Notes: generated from the letters alone by a model not told the origin. Shown: positions 24,861 through 35,353, counted from the first letter of the stretch. The stretch: 64,000 nucleotides of DNA from Bradyrhizobium diazoefficiens USDA 110 (GCF_000011365.1 NC_004463.1:930001-994000); one strand, 5' to 3'. Numbers and translations are program-made.

Positions 24861-27800
24861 TCAGGCCACCGCCGCCACCGGAACGGCGTGGCTCGGGCCG
24901 AACAGCTTTCGCACCTCGCTGGCGGGCTTCGGCGCGCTGAACAGATAGCCCTGCATCTCGGTGCAGCCGAGCGCGCGCAGCAGCTCGCGCTGGGCCTCGG
25001 TCTCGACGCCCTCGGCGACCGTGGTCATGTGGCTCGCGGCGGCGATGTTCACCACCGCCTGCACGATCACGGGCGCGCCGCTCGTCTCCGCGATGTCGGC
25101 GACGAAGCAGCGGTCGATCTTGATCTTGTCGAACGGGAAGCGCTTCAGATAGCTCAACGAGGAGTAGCCCGTGCCGAAATCGTCGAGCGCGATCCGCACG
25201 CCGATCGCGCGAAGCTGGTGCAGGATCGCGAGCGCCGCCTCGTCGTCGCGGATCAGCACGGCCTCGGTGATTTCGAGCTCGAGCCGGCGCGGATCGAGTC
25301 CGGAGGCGGCGAGCGCGCCGGCGATCCTGAGCGCCAGCGTGTCGCATTTGAGCTGCACCGGCGAGACGTTGACCGCAACCCGCACATGCGCCGGCCAGGT
25401 CGCGGCTTCGTTGCAGGCCATGCGCAGCACCCAGTCGCCGAGCTCGTTGATCAGGCCGGTATCCTCGGCGATCGGAATGAACTCCGCCGGCGAGATTCCG
25501 CCGCGTTCGGGATGGCGCCAGCGCAGCAGCGCCTCGCAGCCGGAGACCTCGCCCGAGCGCAGATCGACCAGCGGCTGATAGTGGATCTCGAAGCCGCCGT
25601 TCACCAGGGCCTGACGCAGATCCTGCTCCATGGTCAGGCGCGCCTTGGCGCACGCGTCCATTTCCGGCTCGAAGAAGCGGTGGGTGCGGCGTCCCTCGGC
25701 CTTGGCGCCGTACATCGCGAGGTCGGCGTTCTTGATGAGTTGGTCGAGATCGTTGCCGTCCTGCGGCGCCAGCGCGATGCCGATGCTGGCGTCGGTGGAG
25801 AGCTGGTGGCCGAGACAGTGATAGGGCTGCCGGATCGCCTCGTAGATCCGCGTCACGAAGGACAGCACGTCGGCACGGGACTGGATTCCGGTCTGGATCA
25901 CCGCGAACTCGTCGCCGCCGAGCCGCGCGATCAGGTCGCTCTTCTTGAGGCAGCCACGGAGGCGGGTGGCGATCGCCTTCAACAGCTCGTCGCCGACGTG
26001 ATGGCCGAGCGAATCGTTGATGCCCTTGAATTCGTCGACGTCGATGTAGAGCAGCGCGAACTGCCCGCCGTCGGCGACCTTCGCCAGCTCGCGTTCGATC
26101 TGCTCGCGGAACAACGTACGATTCGGCAGGTCGGTCAACGCATCGTAGTGCGCCATATGCGCGATCTTCTCGTGGGCGCGCCGCCGCTCGGTGACGTCCT
26201 CGACAACATTGATGATGTAGCGCGGCTCGCCGGACTTGTCGCGAATGCCGATCCGGGTCGAGGTGATGTAGCGCCGTCCGATGGTCGGGGTGCTCCAGAT
26301 GTGCTCATCCAGAAATAGTCCGTCCGGCGATTGCAGCAGCTTGTCGTCGTCCCGGGTGATGATCTCGGCGGCGTCCGTCGGATAAAGGTCGAACGCGGTC
26401 TTGCCGACGATCGTCTCGGGGGCGGTGACGAGTTGCTCCTCGGCCACCTCGTTGGCCAGGAGGTAGCGCCGCGTGTGGGCGTCCTTCACGGTGATGCGCG
26501 AGGGAATATGGTCGATGATCTCGCGCAGGAAGGTGTGGTTGCGATCGCGCTCCTGTTCCAGGTTGCGGCGCTCGGTGATGTCTTCGATCGTGGCGACCCA
26601 TCCGCCCTGCGCGAGCGGGGTGTTGATGACCTGGAAGGCGCGGCCGTTGGCGATCTGATGGGTTCTCGTGGAGACCGTGCCTTCGGCGACGGTCCTCATG
26701 ACGTCGTCGCAAAATTCCTCGACGTCGCCGTCGAACGCGTCACGTTCCTTGCGATGGTACATCGCCTCGCGGATGTGACAGCCGGGCTTGATGACGTCGT
26801 GGGAGAGGCCGAACATGTCGGCGTAGCGGCGGTTGCAGGTGACGATGTATCCGGCGGCGTCGTACAGGATCAGCCCTTGCGACATGTTGTTCAAGGCCGT
26901 GTCGAGCCGCAGCCGCTCCGCTTCGATTCCCTCCTGGGCTTCGCGGTTCTGCCGGTTGATCTGGCGGATGATCAGAAAGAGGATCAGCGCGATCACCACG
27001 GCCGAAAGCGCGGCCGTCGTGACCATGAAGCCGGTCTGCTGCCGCCAGTCGGCAAGCGCCGCCGCCGTGGTGTTGGTGGCAACGATGACCAGCGGGAAAT
27101 GGTTCAGCGACGCGGCTGAGCCAAGCCGCTCCTCGCCGTCGACCGGGCTCCTGACGCGAAGCGTTTGATGGCCGCCCTCGGTCAGCACCTTGTGCATCAG
27201 CGGCGCGGTCTTGAAGCTCCTGCCGATCAGCTCCTCGACATGCGGATATCGCGCCAGCATCTTGCCTTCGCGATCGAACAGCGAGATCGCCGTGCCTTCG
27301 GCGAGCGCCACGGATGCGAAATAGTTCTGGTAGCTGTCCGGATCGATCCGCCGGACCATCGCACCGACGAAGGTGCCGTCCGGCAGGCTCAGCCGGCGTG
27401 CGACGACCGTGGTCCATTTGCCGATGATGAAGCTGCGGACGGACTCCAGCAGCACCGGTTCGGCCATCGGGTCCGATTTGAAGGTCTGGAAGTAGGCGCG
27501 CGAGGAGATGTTGATCTTCGGCAACGGCTGGGCCCGCGACCAGTTGATCAGTTCGCCGTCGGCATCGTAGATCGCGATGTCTCCGAGATAGGAGACCGAG
27601 CTGACCTTGCTGCGCAGCATCTGGTTTGTGGCAGGTCCGTACATGCGCTCGCGGAACATCCCGGGCGAGGCGATGCCCGGCAGGTTCATCTGCCCGATCA
27701 GATCGGCGGCGACGACGTCGGAATCCTCGAATTGCTGATCGAAATGCCGCGCGATCAGCTGCACTGTGTTTTCCAGCTCGCGCTCGCGGTTGGTGAGGGT

Positions 27801-27971
27801 TCGCTCGCGGAATTCGCCGACGGCCATGGCGGTCACGGCGAAGATCCCCGCGACCAGCAACACGCCGCACAGGGTCAGCCACAGGACAGGACCACGCCGC
27901 GCCAAGGCCGCCCAGCCGTTCTTCGCGGCTAAGGACATTCCGGCTGCCACCGTGGAAAAGACCTGGCGCAT
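24861..27971 (-). CDS. membrane diguanylate cyclase/phosphodiesterase (Cache-PAS-PAS-GGDEF-EAL)
   Basis: About 1036 residues from ATG 27971, chosen for the GGGAGGGGGA just upstream; the frame extends 15 codons further. Order: N-terminal transmembrane helix (WLTLCGVLLVAGIFAV), a periplasmic dCache-type sensor, a second helix (VTTAALSAVVIALILFLII), two PAS domains (one with DAAGYIVTCNRRYADMFG, one ending in ITSTRIG), GGDEF (ARLGGDEFAVI, canonical) and EAL (EALLRWRHPERG, with DDFGTGYSSL and the later DKIKID). Both c-di-GMP synthesis and breakdown sites look intact. It probably links an outside signal to motility or attachment. No operon partner. Confidence 0.9.
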   Translation of the reverse strand: MRQVFSTVAAGMSLAAKNGWAALARRGPVLWLTLCGVLLVAGIFAVTAMAVGEFRERTLTNRERELENTVQLIARHFDQQFEDSDVVAADLIGQMNLPGIASPGMFRERMYGPATNQMLRSKVSSVSYLGDIAIYDADGELINWSRAQPLPKINISSRAYFQTFKSDPMAEPVLLESVRSFIIGKWTTVVARRLSLPDGTFVGAMVRRIDPDSYQNYFASVALAEGTAISLFDREGKMLARYPHVEELIGRSFKTAPLMHKVLTEGGHQTLRVRSPVDGEERLGSAASLNHFPLVIVATNTTAAALADWRQQTGFMVTTAALSAVVIALILFLIIRQINRQNREAQEGIEAERLRLDTALNNMSQGLILYDAAGYIVTCNRRYADMFGLSHDVIKPGCHIREAMYHRKERDAFDGDVEEFCDDVMRTVAEGTVSTRTHQIANGRAFQVINTPLAQGGWVATIEDITERRNLEQERDRNHTFLREIIDHIPSRITVKDAHTRRYLLANEVAEEQLVTAPETIVGKTAFDLYPTDAAEIITRDDDKLLQSPDGLFLDEHIWSTPTIGRRYITSTRIGIRDKSGEPRYIINVVEDVTERRRAHEKIAHMAHYDALTDLPNRTLFREQIERELAKVADGGQFALLYIDVDEFKGINDSLGHHVGDELLKAIATRLRGCLKKSDLIARLGGDEFAVIQTGIQSRADVLSFVTRIYEAIRQPYHCLGHQLSTDASIGIALAPQDGNDLDQLIKNADLAMYGAKAEGRRTHRFFEPEMDACAKARLTMEQDLRQALVNGGFEIHYQPLVDLRSGEVSGCEALLRWRHPERGGISPAEFIPIAEDTGLINELGDWVLRMACNEAATWPAHVRVAVNVSPVQLKCDTLALRIAGALAASGLDPRRLELEITEAVLIRDDEAALAILHQLRAIGVRIALDDFGTGYSSLSYLKRFPFDKIKIDRCFVADIAETSGAPVIVQAVVNIAAASHMTTVAEGVETEAQRELLRALGCTEMQGYLFSAPKPASEVRKLFGPSHAVPVAAVA

Positions 27972-28144
27972 TCCCCCTCCCTGGAGGAACATGAATACAC
28001 CGCACAAATGGCCCAAACCTTAGGAAAGCCGGTTACCTGAGCATTAATGCGGTTGCACGGCCAGGCCGCATGCAGCTGGGCGGGAATCGCTCCGCGGTTG
28101 CGCGATGCGCGTAACAATCGCTGCGCTGCATCACTAACGGCAGC

Positions 28145-29230
28145 TTAATGCGAGGCGCCCGCGCTCTTGTCGCCGCCGCCACTGCGCAGCCGTCCGACCA
28201 CGCCGGTCGGGAAGAAATAGACGCTGGCAATGAACAGCAGCCCGAGCCACAGCAGCCAGCGGTCGGGATGCAGAAGTCCCGGCAGCAGCGGCAAGCCGGC
28301 TTCCGACGCCGCCTTGGAGGCGACGCCCATCAGCGACTGGAGATAGTTCTGCGCGAGGATGAAGATGGTGGCGCCGATGATCGCGCCGTAGATCGTGCCC
28401 ATGCCGCCGATCACCACCATCAGCAGGATGTCGAGCATGATCGAGAAGCTGAGCGAGGTGTCAGGGCCGGCGTAGCGCAGCCACAATGCGTTCAGGATGC
28501 CGGCGCTGGCGGCGACGAGGGCCGCGAGGCAGTTGGCGTAGGTCAGGTGGAACACGGTGCGGAAGCCGAGCGCCTCGGCGCGAAAACGGTTCTCGCGGAT
28601 CGCCTGCAGCACACGGCCGAACGGCGAGTTCACCACGCGCAGCAATGCGAGGATCATCAGGGCCGAGATGGCGAGCACGAGGTAATAGGTGAGAATGCGG
28701 CCGTTGACCTCGAAGCCGAACAGGTTTCTGGAGATCAGCACCGTGCCGGGGCGCAGCAGTTCGGGCAGCTGGAAGCTGCGGCCATCCTCGCCGCCGGTCA
28801 GCCAGGACAGCTGCGAGGCCAGCACCTGGAAGGCGGAGGCGACCGCCAGCGTGATCATGGCAAAGAAGATCGCTGCGACCCGCAGCGAAAACAGTCCGAT
28901 CGCGAGCGCGAGCAGGGCCGCCAGCGGCAGGCCGACGACGATGCCGGTTGCGACCGCGGCCCAGTTCGGACCCATCCCGTACAGCGCGATCGCGATCGCG
29001 TAGCTGCCGATGCCGTAGAACATGGTGTGGGCGAACGACACCGAGCCGGTATAGCCGAGCAGCAGGTCGTAGGAGGCGACCAGCGCGGCGAAGACGCAGA
29101 TCTTGGCCGCAACGTTCAGCGCCTTGGCACCGGGAAACAGGAACGGCGTCGCCGCAAGCGCCAGGATGATGAGGACGAGGACGAGCGTGAGAACGCGGCT
29201 GCGCGGCGGATCGCCTGAGAGGATCATCAT
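28145..29230 (-). CDS. livM: branched-chain amino acid ABC transporter permease LivM-type
   Basis: 361 residues, ATG 29230 overlapping the LivH-type gene stop by ATGA. About nine hydrophobic helices, with the family signature GYTGSVSFAHTMFYGIGSYA and the loop RVVNSPFGRVLQAIRENRFRAEALG split around the membrane core. It forms the inner-membrane channel with the LivH-type protein for amino acids or related acids such as urea or aromatic acids; substrate not readable. Last gene of the liv run, in the order G-F-H-M on the minus strand. Confidence 0.9.
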   Translation of the reverse strand: MMILSGDPPRSRVLTLVLVLIILALAATPFLFPGAKALNVAAKICVFAALVASYDLLLGYTGSVSFAHTMFYGIGSYAIAIALYGMGPNWAAVATGIVVGLPLAALLALAIGLFSLRVAAIFFAMITLAVASAFQVLASQLSWLTGGEDGRSFQLPELLRPGTVLISRNLFGFEVNGRILTYYLVLAISALMILALLRVVNSPFGRVLQAIRENRFRAEALGFRTVFHLTYANCLAALVAASAGILNALWLRYAGPDTSLSFSIMLDILLMVVIGGMGTIYGAIIGATIFILAQNYLQSLMGVASKAASEAGLPLLPGLLHPDRWLLWLGLLFIASVYFFPTGVVGRLRSGGGDKSAGASH

Positions 29231-30237
29231 CGGCTGGTCACCGCATAGAGGCCGCGCGGCCGCCACATCAGAATGGCGACCATCAGCAGGATGTTGGAGA
29301 CGAGGGCGAGTTTCGGCACCAGGAAGCCGCCGTAATTGGCGACCATCGCCACCAGGATCGCGCCGATGAAGCAGCCGCCGATCGACCCGAGGCCGCCGAT
29401 GATGACGACGATGAAGATCAGCACGGTGAGGTCGTCGCTCATGGAGGCGTGGACCTGCTCGCGATAGAGCGCCCACATCACTCCGCCGAGGCCTGCGAGC
29501 GCGGAGCCCGTCATGAACACGCCGAGGAACAGGCGGCGGATGCGATAGCCGAGCGCCTCGACCATCTCGCGGTTCTCGACCCCGGCGCGGATCAGCAGGC
29601 CGAGCTTGGTGCGGTTGAGCACGAGCTGGATCGCGATGAAGACGGCAAGGCCGATCAGCGTCGCCAGCACGCGGTACTTGGCGATCGCGACGTCGCCGAG
29701 GATGAAGGAGCCGCGCAGCGAGGTGGGCAGCGGCATCGGGATGATCTGCGGCCCCCACAGCGCATAGAGCGTCTGCTCGGCGACGATCAGGCCGCCGGTC
29801 GTCATCAGGATCTGCTTCAGATGCTGGCCGTAGACCGGCAGGATCAGCACGCGCTCGACGACCAGGCCGAGCGCGCCGGACACCGCCATCGACAGCAGCG
29901 CAGCCGGCGCCAGCACCGCGAGGTTCATCCAGAGCGAATCGGCCTGAATGGACGCCGCAAACGGTGCCAGCACCAGGGTTGCGACATAGGCGCCGACGGC
30001 GATGAAGGCGCCATGACCGAAATTGAGCACGTCCATCAGGCCGAACACCAGCGTCAGCCCGGAGGCCATGATGAAGATCATCATGCCCATGGCGAGGCTC
30101 GCGGCGGTCAGCGTCAGCCAGGTGCTGGGCGAGCCGACCAGCGGGATCACCAGGAGGGCGAGCGCGATCGGCAGCAGGATCGGCGCGATGTCGCGCTTCG
30201 GCTTCGGCAGCGGATCGTTTGCGGCAAGTTCTGTCAC
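29227..30237 (-). CDS. livH: branched-chain amino acid ABC transporter permease LivH-type
   Basis: 336 residues from GTG 30237, which overlaps the LivF-type stop as GTGA; the frame is open much further upstream, but that part is antisense-like arginine-rich text. Eight or so membrane helices, with the signature GLMDVLNFGHGAFIAVGAY near residue 65 and ENREMVEALGYRIRR in the coupling loop. Forms the permease heterodimer with the next gene. Confidence 0.9.
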   Translation of the reverse strand: MTELAANDPLPKPKRDIAPILLPIALALLVIPLVGSPSTWLTLTAASLAMGMMIFIMASGLTLVFGLMDVLNFGHGAFIAVGAYVATLVLAPFAASIQADSLWMNLAVLAPAALLSMAVSGALGLVVERVLILPVYGQHLKQILMTTGGLIVAEQTLYALWGPQIIPMPLPTSLRGSFILGDVAIAKYRVLATLIGLAVFIAIQLVLNRTKLGLLIRAGVENREMVEALGYRIRRLFLGVFMTGSALAGLGGVMWALYREQVHASMSDDLTVLIFIVVIIGGLGSIGGCFIGAILVAMVANYGGFLVPKLALVSNILLMVAILMWRPRGLYAVTSR

Positions 30238-30956
30238 TGATGCGCCTCCAGGCTCAGGCCGAGCAGCCGCTCCTGCAGCGGCACGTCGGCGGCGAGCGCC
30301 GCCATCTCGCCGCGATGAACGATGGTGCCGTTGTCCATGACCAGCACGTTGTCGCCGAGCTCGCGCGCGGCAAAGAAGTTCTGCTCGACCAGGAGAATGG
30401 TGGCGCCCTTGCGCTTGATCTCCTTCAGGCACTCGATCAGCGCCATGACGATGGCGGGCGCCAGCCCCTTGGTCGGCTCGTCGATCAGCAGCAGCTTGCG
30501 CGGCTCGATGATGGCGCGCGCGATCGACAACATCTGCTTCTGCCCGCCCGAGAGGCTTCCCGCGCGCGACAGCCAGAACCGGCGCAGCGCCGGGAAGAAG
30601 CCGAAGATCCAGTCGAGCTGAGCGTCGTCGAGCGGCCCGTCGCGGGCCGCCAGCACGAGGTTCTCCTTCACCGTGAGATCGGAGAACACCGCCATGCTCT
30701 CGGGCACGTAGCCGACGCCGAGCCGGGCGATGTCGGGCGTGGCGCGGCTCTCGATGCGCATCCCGGCGAGGCTGATCTCGCCCTTCGAGGCCTGCCACAG
30801 GCCCATGATGGTGCGCAGCGTCGTGGTCTTGCCGGCGCCGTTGCGGCCGAGCAGCATCGTGGTCTGTCCTTGCGGGACGACGAGATCGATGCCCTGGAGG
30901 ATGTGATAGCGGCCGATATGGGTGTGCACGCCGGAGAGTTTCAACAGCTCGGTCAT
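30234..30956 (-). CDS. livF: branched-chain amino acid ABC transporter ATPase LivF-type
   Basis: 240 residues. Walker A GRNGAGKTT (near 38), ABC signature SLSGGQKQML (near 138), Walker B LLIDEPTKGLAP (near 158) and the switch His in LLVEQNFFAA region. One of two cytoplasmic ATPases driving the liv transporter. ATG 30956 overlaps the LivG-type stop by 4 bp. Confidence 0.92.
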   Translation of the reverse strand: MTELLKLSGVHTHIGRYHILQGIDLVVPQGQTTMLLGRNGAGKTTTLRTIMGLWQASKGEISLAGMRIESRATPDIARLGVGYVPESMAVFSDLTVKENLVLAARDGPLDDAQLDWIFGFFPALRRFWLSRAGSLSGGQKQMLSIARAIIEPRKLLLIDEPTKGLAPAIVMALIECLKEIKRKGATILLVEQNFFAARELGDNVLVMDNGTIVHRGEMAALAADVPLQERLLGLSLEAHQ

Positions 30957-31717
30957 GCTGCGCTCTTCGGTGCGATGCCGAGATAGGCCTCCTGCACGAT
31001 CGGCGAGGCGATCACTTCGGCAGGTACGCCGTCGGCGACGAGCTGGCCGTTATGCAGCACGATGATGCGGTCGGCCAGCGAGCGCACCACGTCCATCTTG
31101 TGCTCGACCAGGAGAATGATCTTGCTCCTGTCCTGCTTGAGCTGCGCGATCAGGTTGAGCACGACAGGCACCTCGTCGATGCTCATGCCGGCGGTCGGCT
31201 CGTCGAACATGAACACCTTCGGCTCCAGCGCGATCATCAGCGCCACCTCCAGCTTGCGCTGGTCGCCATGCGACAGCGCGGTTGCGGCGACGCCGCGGCG
31301 GCCACCGAGCGCGACCTGGTCCAGGATGGCGTCGGCGCGCGCGATCAGGTCGCGGCGGACCATCCACGGCTGCAGCATGTCGTAATGGGTGCCGTTCGCC
31401 GCCTGTACCGCGAGGCGGACGTTCTCTTCCACGGTGAGGTTCGGAAACAGGTTGGTGAGCTGGAAGGCGCGTCCGAGGCCCGCGCGGGTGCGCAGCGGCG
31501 CGGAATGCTGGGTGATGTCGGTGCCGTCGAACAGGATGCTGCCACTCGATGCGCGTAGCTGGCCCGAGATCAGGTTGAAATAGGTGGTCTTTCCGGCGCC
31601 GTTCGGCCCGACGATGGCGGTGAGCTCGCCGGGGCGGAACGTACAGGAGACGTTGTTGACCGCGACGTGGCCGCCGAAGCGGATGGTGAGGTCGCGGGTT
31701 TCGAGAGAGAGCGTCAT
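30953..31717 (-). CDS. livG: branched-chain amino acid ABC transporter ATPase LivG-type
   Basis: 254 residues. Walker A GPNGAGKTT (near 37), signature ALSHGDQRKLEVA (SHGDQ, as usual for LivG), Walker B MFDEPTAGMS and the LLVEHKMDVV switch. The LivG-type C-terminal tail ends in AYLG. First gene of the tightly overlapping G-F-H-M run; the binding-protein gene lies 178 bp upstream with a palindromic repeat in between, so the ATPase/permease genes may be expressed at a lower level than the binding protein. Confidence 0.92.
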   Translation of the reverse strand: MTLSLETRDLTIRFGGHVAVNNVSCTFRPGELTAIVGPNGAGKTTYFNLISGQLRASSGSILFDGTDITQHSAPLRTRAGLGRAFQLTNLFPNLTVEENVRLAVQAANGTHYDMLQPWMVRRDLIARADAILDQVALGGRRGVAATALSHGDQRKLEVALMIALEPKVFMFDEPTAGMSIDEVPVVLNLIAQLKQDRSKIILLVEHKMDVVRSLADRIIVLHNGQLVADGVPAEVIASPIVQEAYLGIAPKSAA

Positions 31718-31778
31718 TCGATGTTTCGACCGAGTTTGGCGAATAAAATGGAGATGTATCCGCGATCACGCTGCGCTC

Positions 31779-31881
31779 CCTCCCCCGCTTGCGGGGGAGG
31801 GTTGGGGAGAGGGTGTCTCAGCAATCGAGAACCCCCGAGCGAGAAGAGCCCCCACCCGGCCTCCCCCGCAAGCGGGGGAGG
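31779..31881. repeat. paired palindromes within the liv cluster
   Basis: Two copies of the palindrome CCTCCCCCGC-TTGCGGGGGAGG, or its inverse version with AAGC at the centre, at 31779-31800 and 31860-31881. Together they can fold back on each other. Same family as the larger element at 45462-45688. Placed between binding-protein and ATPase genes, where a stem can lower read-through. Confidence 0.75.
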
Positions 31882-31895
31882 TGAAGCAAGAAAGC

Positions 31896-33080
31896 TCAGC
31901 GCTTGTTGCGGACGGGAACGTCCATGTCTTCGATCTTCAGCTCGCGCACCGGCTCGAGCACGGCCCAGGCGACGTTCGGATCGACCTTGACCTTGAAGTG
32001 ATACATGCTCTGGAGCGCCTGATGGTCGTCTTTCCGGAACACCATCTTGCCCTTCGGCGTGTCGAACTCCAGGCCTTCCATCGCCGTGATCAGCTTCTCG
32101 GTGTCGGTCGACTTCGCCTTGGTGACGGCGGCGACGACGGACATCGCGGCGGCGAAGCCGCCCGCGGTGAAGAAGTCCGGCGGCGCGTTGAAGCGCTTCT
32201 GGTGCTCGGCGACCAGCCAGTCGTTCACCGGGTTCTTCGGGATCTCGTAGAAGTAGTAGGTGGCGCCTTCCATGCCGGGCAGGCCCTTATAGGCGGCGAG
32301 TGCCGGCAGGATGTTGCCGCCGGTGGAGAGCTCGATGCCGTAGCGCTTCGGATCCATGTCCTGGAGCTTGGCCAGCGGATTGCCGGCGCCGGCCCAGATC
32401 ACCCAGATCACCTTGCGGCCCGGCTTGTCCTTCAGCGCGTCGAACAGGCGCTGGCCGACCGCGGTGAAGTCGGTGGTCGAGGTCGGGGCATATTCTTCGG
32501 CGGCGAGCGTCGCGCCGGTCTTGGCGAGTGCCTCCTTGAAGGTGGCGACGCCGTCGCGGCCGAAGGCATAGTCCTGCGCCAGCGTTGCAACGGTGACGCC
32601 CTGCTTGCCGATCGCGACCGCATTCGAGATCGCGTCCTGCGAGGAGTTGCGCGCGGTGCGGAAGATGTAGCGATTCCACTTCTCGCCGGTAATCTGGTCC
32701 GCGACCGCCGGCTCGACGATCAAGATCTTCTTGTTCTCCTCGGCGACCGGGAGAATGGCAAGCGCTGCGGCCGACGATGTCGTGCCGATCGCGATATCGG
32801 CCTTGTCGTCCTGATAGGCTTCCGCGAGCGCGGCCTTGGAGAGATCGGGCTTGCCCTGGTCGTCCTTGGTGATGACGACGATCTTGCGGCCGTCGAGCGT
32901 CATGGTGCCCTTGGTGGCGTATTCAAAACCCATCTGCAGGCCGGTCTCGGTCTGCTTGGCGTAGGCCTCGAGCGGACCGGTCTTGCCGTAGATCAGCGCG
33001 ACCTTGAGGTCGTCGGCCCGAGCGGAGGTGCCCGCGGCGAGGGCGAGGATGGTTGTTGTTATGATGAGTGATCGACGCAC
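31896..33080 (-). CDS. periplasmic substrate-binding protein of the liv transporter (LivK family)
   Basis: 394 residues from GTG 33080; AGGAGG stands 7 bases upstream, better than any other start. Signal peptide RRSLIITTTILALAAGTSARA with cleavage near ARA-DD. The mature protein has the type I periplasmic fold start KVALIYGKTGPLEAY and TSSAAALAILPVAEENK (ligand-loop region). It delivers a ligand to the LivHMGF-type channel. The genes upstream on the same strand code a CoA-transferase and a carboxylate-type transporter, so the ligand could be an organic acid rather than leucine; inference. Confidence 0.9.
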   Translation of the reverse strand: MRRSLIITTTILALAAGTSARADDLKVALIYGKTGPLEAYAKQTETGLQMGFEYATKGTMTLDGRKIVVITKDDQGKPDLSKAALAEAYQDDKADIAIGTTSSAAALAILPVAEENKKILIVEPAVADQITGEKWNRYIFRTARNSSQDAISNAVAIGKQGVTVATLAQDYAFGRDGVATFKEALAKTGATLAAEEYAPTSTTDFTAVGQRLFDALKDKPGRKVIWVIWAGAGNPLAKLQDMDPKRYGIELSTGGNILPALAAYKGLPGMEGATYYFYEIPKNPVNDWLVAEHQKRFNAPPDFFTAGGFAAAMSVVAAVTKAKSTDTEKLITAMEGLEFDTPKGKMVFRKDDHQALQSMYHFKVKVDPNVAWAVLEPVRELKIEDMDVPVRNKR

Positions 33081-33191
33081 GATGGTCCCTCCTGATTCAA
33101 AGTTTCTCGGTAACAGCGAGTTGCACAACGTTACGAACATTGCAATTCATCCTTCCGGCGGACTGCGCCGGCACATGAGCATGCATCATTT

Positions 33192-35240
33192 TTAGGCCTG
33201 CCGTGTCACGCGCGTGTCGCCTGATGCGGCGGGTCTGCCGGCAGACTCGATCTGCCGCCAGTACGACTGTGCCTCTTCCGCGCTCTCGAAGATGTGCGGC
33301 GCGACGCCGCGCTTCTCCAGGGCTTCGCCGAGCTTGATGCGCAGGAAGCCGGACGTGGTGTAGCGCGACACGCCGGAATAGAAGCGGTCGACGAGGCTGC
33401 GCACCATGGCCGAATAGTCGTCCATCAGCTCCGGCAGGATCGAGAAGTTGTCGTAGTTGACGATGGCGTAGACCCGGCGGCCGAGCGGGGCGAGCTTCGC
33501 CTCGACGAGCGCCGCGATCGCATCGATCTCGGCCTTGCTGCGCAGCGGATAGCGTTCCAGGTTGACGAAGAACAGGTTCTGCTGCTCGTCGAGCGTGAAG
33601 CGCTGGTCGAGCGGAATGGTCAGCAGTCGCTCGCGCAGGTCCATGGGGCCGTCGCGGAAGATGCGGGTGTCCATCAGGATAGGGTCGCGCGGGATCAATG
33701 GCTTGAAATCCATCAGGCGCAGGATGTCGCGCTCGATGTCGATGCCGGGCGCTATTTCCATGAGCTCGAGCCCGTCGGGCCGCAACGCGAAGACGCAGCG
33801 TTCGGTGACATAGAGCACGCGCTGCCCCCGTGTCGCGGCGAAGGGGCCGCTGAAGGTGACGTGCTCGACGCTGTCGACGAATTTACGAGACCTCGCCTCG
33901 TCGAGGATGGCGAGCTTTCCGTCGTTCACCGCAATGCGCTGCTTGCCGGCGCCGAACGTGCCGACGAAGACGACCTCCTTGGCGTTCTGGCTGATGTTGA
34001 TGAAGCCGCCGGCGCCCGCGAGCTTCGGCCCGAACTTGCTGACGTTGAGGTTGCCGGCGCGGTCGACCTGGGCGAGCCCGAGGAAGGCGGCATCCAGGCC
34101 GCCACCGTCGTAGAAGTCGAATTGATACGGCTGATCGATCACCGCCTGGGTGTTGATCGCCGCGCCGAAATCGATCCCGCTCGCCGGGATGCCGCCGATC
34201 ACGCCGGGCTCCGCCGTCAGCGTGATGAGATCGATGATCCGCTCTTCATTTGCGACCGAAGCGATCCCTTCGGGCATGCCGATGCCGAGATTGACCACGC
34301 TATTGGCCTTGAGCTCGAGCGCGGCGCGCCGGGCGATGATCTTGCGCTCGCTGACCGGCATCACGGGCAGGGAGGCGGCGCGGACCCGGATCTCGCTCGA
34401 GAAGGCCGCATTGTATTGCGTGCCGAAGGTCTGCCAGTGGTTCTCAGGTCTCGCCACGACGACGCAATCGACGAGGATGCCGGGAATCTTGACCTGGCGC
34501 GGATTGAGGCTGCCGCTCTCGGCAACGCGCTCGACCTGGGCGATGACGATGCCGCCGGAATTATGCGCCGCCATGGCGATCGCGAGCGCCTCCAGCGTCA
34601 GCGCCTCCTTCTCCATGGTGAGATTGCCGTCGGGATCGCCCGTCGTGGCGCGGATGATCCCGACTTGAATCGGAAACGTCCTGTAGAGCAGGCATTCTTC
34701 GCCGCCGATCTTGATCAGCTCCACCATGTCCTCGGTGGTGCGCGCATTCAGCTTGCCGCCGCCATTGCGGGGGTCGACGAAGGTGCCCATGCCGACGCGG
34801 GTGATGTGGCCGGGCCGGCGCGCGGCGATGTCGCGGAACAGATGCGTGATGACGCCCTGCGGCAGGTTATAGGCCTCGATCTGATTGGCGATCGCAAGCT
34901 GCTGGAGCTTCGGGGCAAGGCCCCAGTGCCCGCCGATCACGCGCCGGACCAGGCCTTCATGCGCGAAATGATTGAGGCCGCGATGCTTGCCGTCGCCCTG
35001 GCCGGCCGCGTAGACGAGCGTCAGATTGCGCGGCTTGCCCTGCGTGTAGGGCGCATCGCCCTCGTGTGAGAGATAGAGCTCCTCCAGTGCGATCGCGATC
35101 TCCTCGGCAAAGCCGATGCCGACGAAGCCGCCGGTCGCGACGGTGTCGCCGTCGCGGATCAGCATGACCGCTTCGGCCGCCGTGACGACCTTGCCTTTCT
35201 CGGAATTGCGCAGATAGGGCAGAGCTGGATGATGGCTCAC
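33192..35240 (-). CDS. fused acyl-CoA:acetate/3-ketoacid CoA-transferase with C-terminal extension
   Basis: 682 residues from GTG 35240 behind GGGAGGAACGCC. Subunit A part (about 10-270) starts [24 protein letters not shown]. Subunit B part (about 295-520) carries [13 protein letters not shown] and the catalytic Glu in TAEPGVIGG. Transfers CoA between short-chain acyl-CoA and a carboxylate. YdiF-like fused enzymes are about 530 residues, so the last 150 residues here are extra. They have the alternating helix/strand look of a STAS- or SpoIIAA-like domain ([18 protein letters not shown]). It lies 111 bp upstream of the binding-protein gene and 113 bp downstream of the transporter gene, all co-directional. 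Confidence 0.87.
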   Translation of the reverse strand: MSHHPALPYLRNSEKGKVVTAAEAVMLIRDGDTVATGGFVGIGFAEEIAIALEELYLSHEGDAPYTQGKPRNLTLVYAAGQGDGKHRGLNHFAHEGLVRRVIGGHWGLAPKLQQLAIANQIEAYNLPQGVITHLFRDIAARRPGHITRVGMGTFVDPRNGGGKLNARTTEDMVELIKIGGEECLLYRTFPIQVGIIRATTGDPDGNLTMEKEALTLEALAIAMAAHNSGGIVIAQVERVAESGSLNPRQVKIPGILVDCVVVARPENHWQTFGTQYNAAFSSEIRVRAASLPVMPVSERKIIARRAALELKANSVVNLGIGMPEGIASVANEERIIDLITLTAEPGVIGGIPASGIDFGAAINTQAVIDQPYQFDFYDGGGLDAAFLGLAQVDRAGNLNVSKFGPKLAGAGGFINISQNAKEVVFVGTFGAGKQRIAVNDGKLAILDEARSRKFVDSVEHVTFSGPFAATRGQRVLYVTERCVFALRPDGLELMEIAPGIDIERDILRLMDFKPLIPRDPILMDTRIFRDGPMDLRERLLTIPLDQRFTLDEQQNLFFVNLERYPLRSKAEIDAIAALVEAKLAPLGRRVYAIVNYDNFSILPELMDDYSAMVRSLVDRFYSGVSRYTTSGFLRIKLGEALEKRGVAPHIFESAEEAQSYWRQIESAGRPAASGDTRVTRQA

Positions 35241-35353
35241 GGCGTTCCTCCCGATCCCTGGACGGTATGCCGTCGTTGCTGTGCGTCGATCCTAGCGCGG
35301 GGAGCAGGCCCGGAACAGGCTGCTCCTCGCGACAAGAGGTATCGTCAGGACGT

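Noticed and set aside
24816..26318. Long plus-strand frame of 500 codons opposite the GGDEF/EAL gene
   Set aside because: Antisense to a gene with complete motifs; composition rich in Arg/Ala/His/Gln/Asp as expected for a shadow in G+C-rich DNA.
33294..35069. Plus-strand frame of 591 codons opposite the CoA-transferase
   Set aside because: Shadow of the transferase gene, low-complexity Asp/Ala/Arg text, no start signal.
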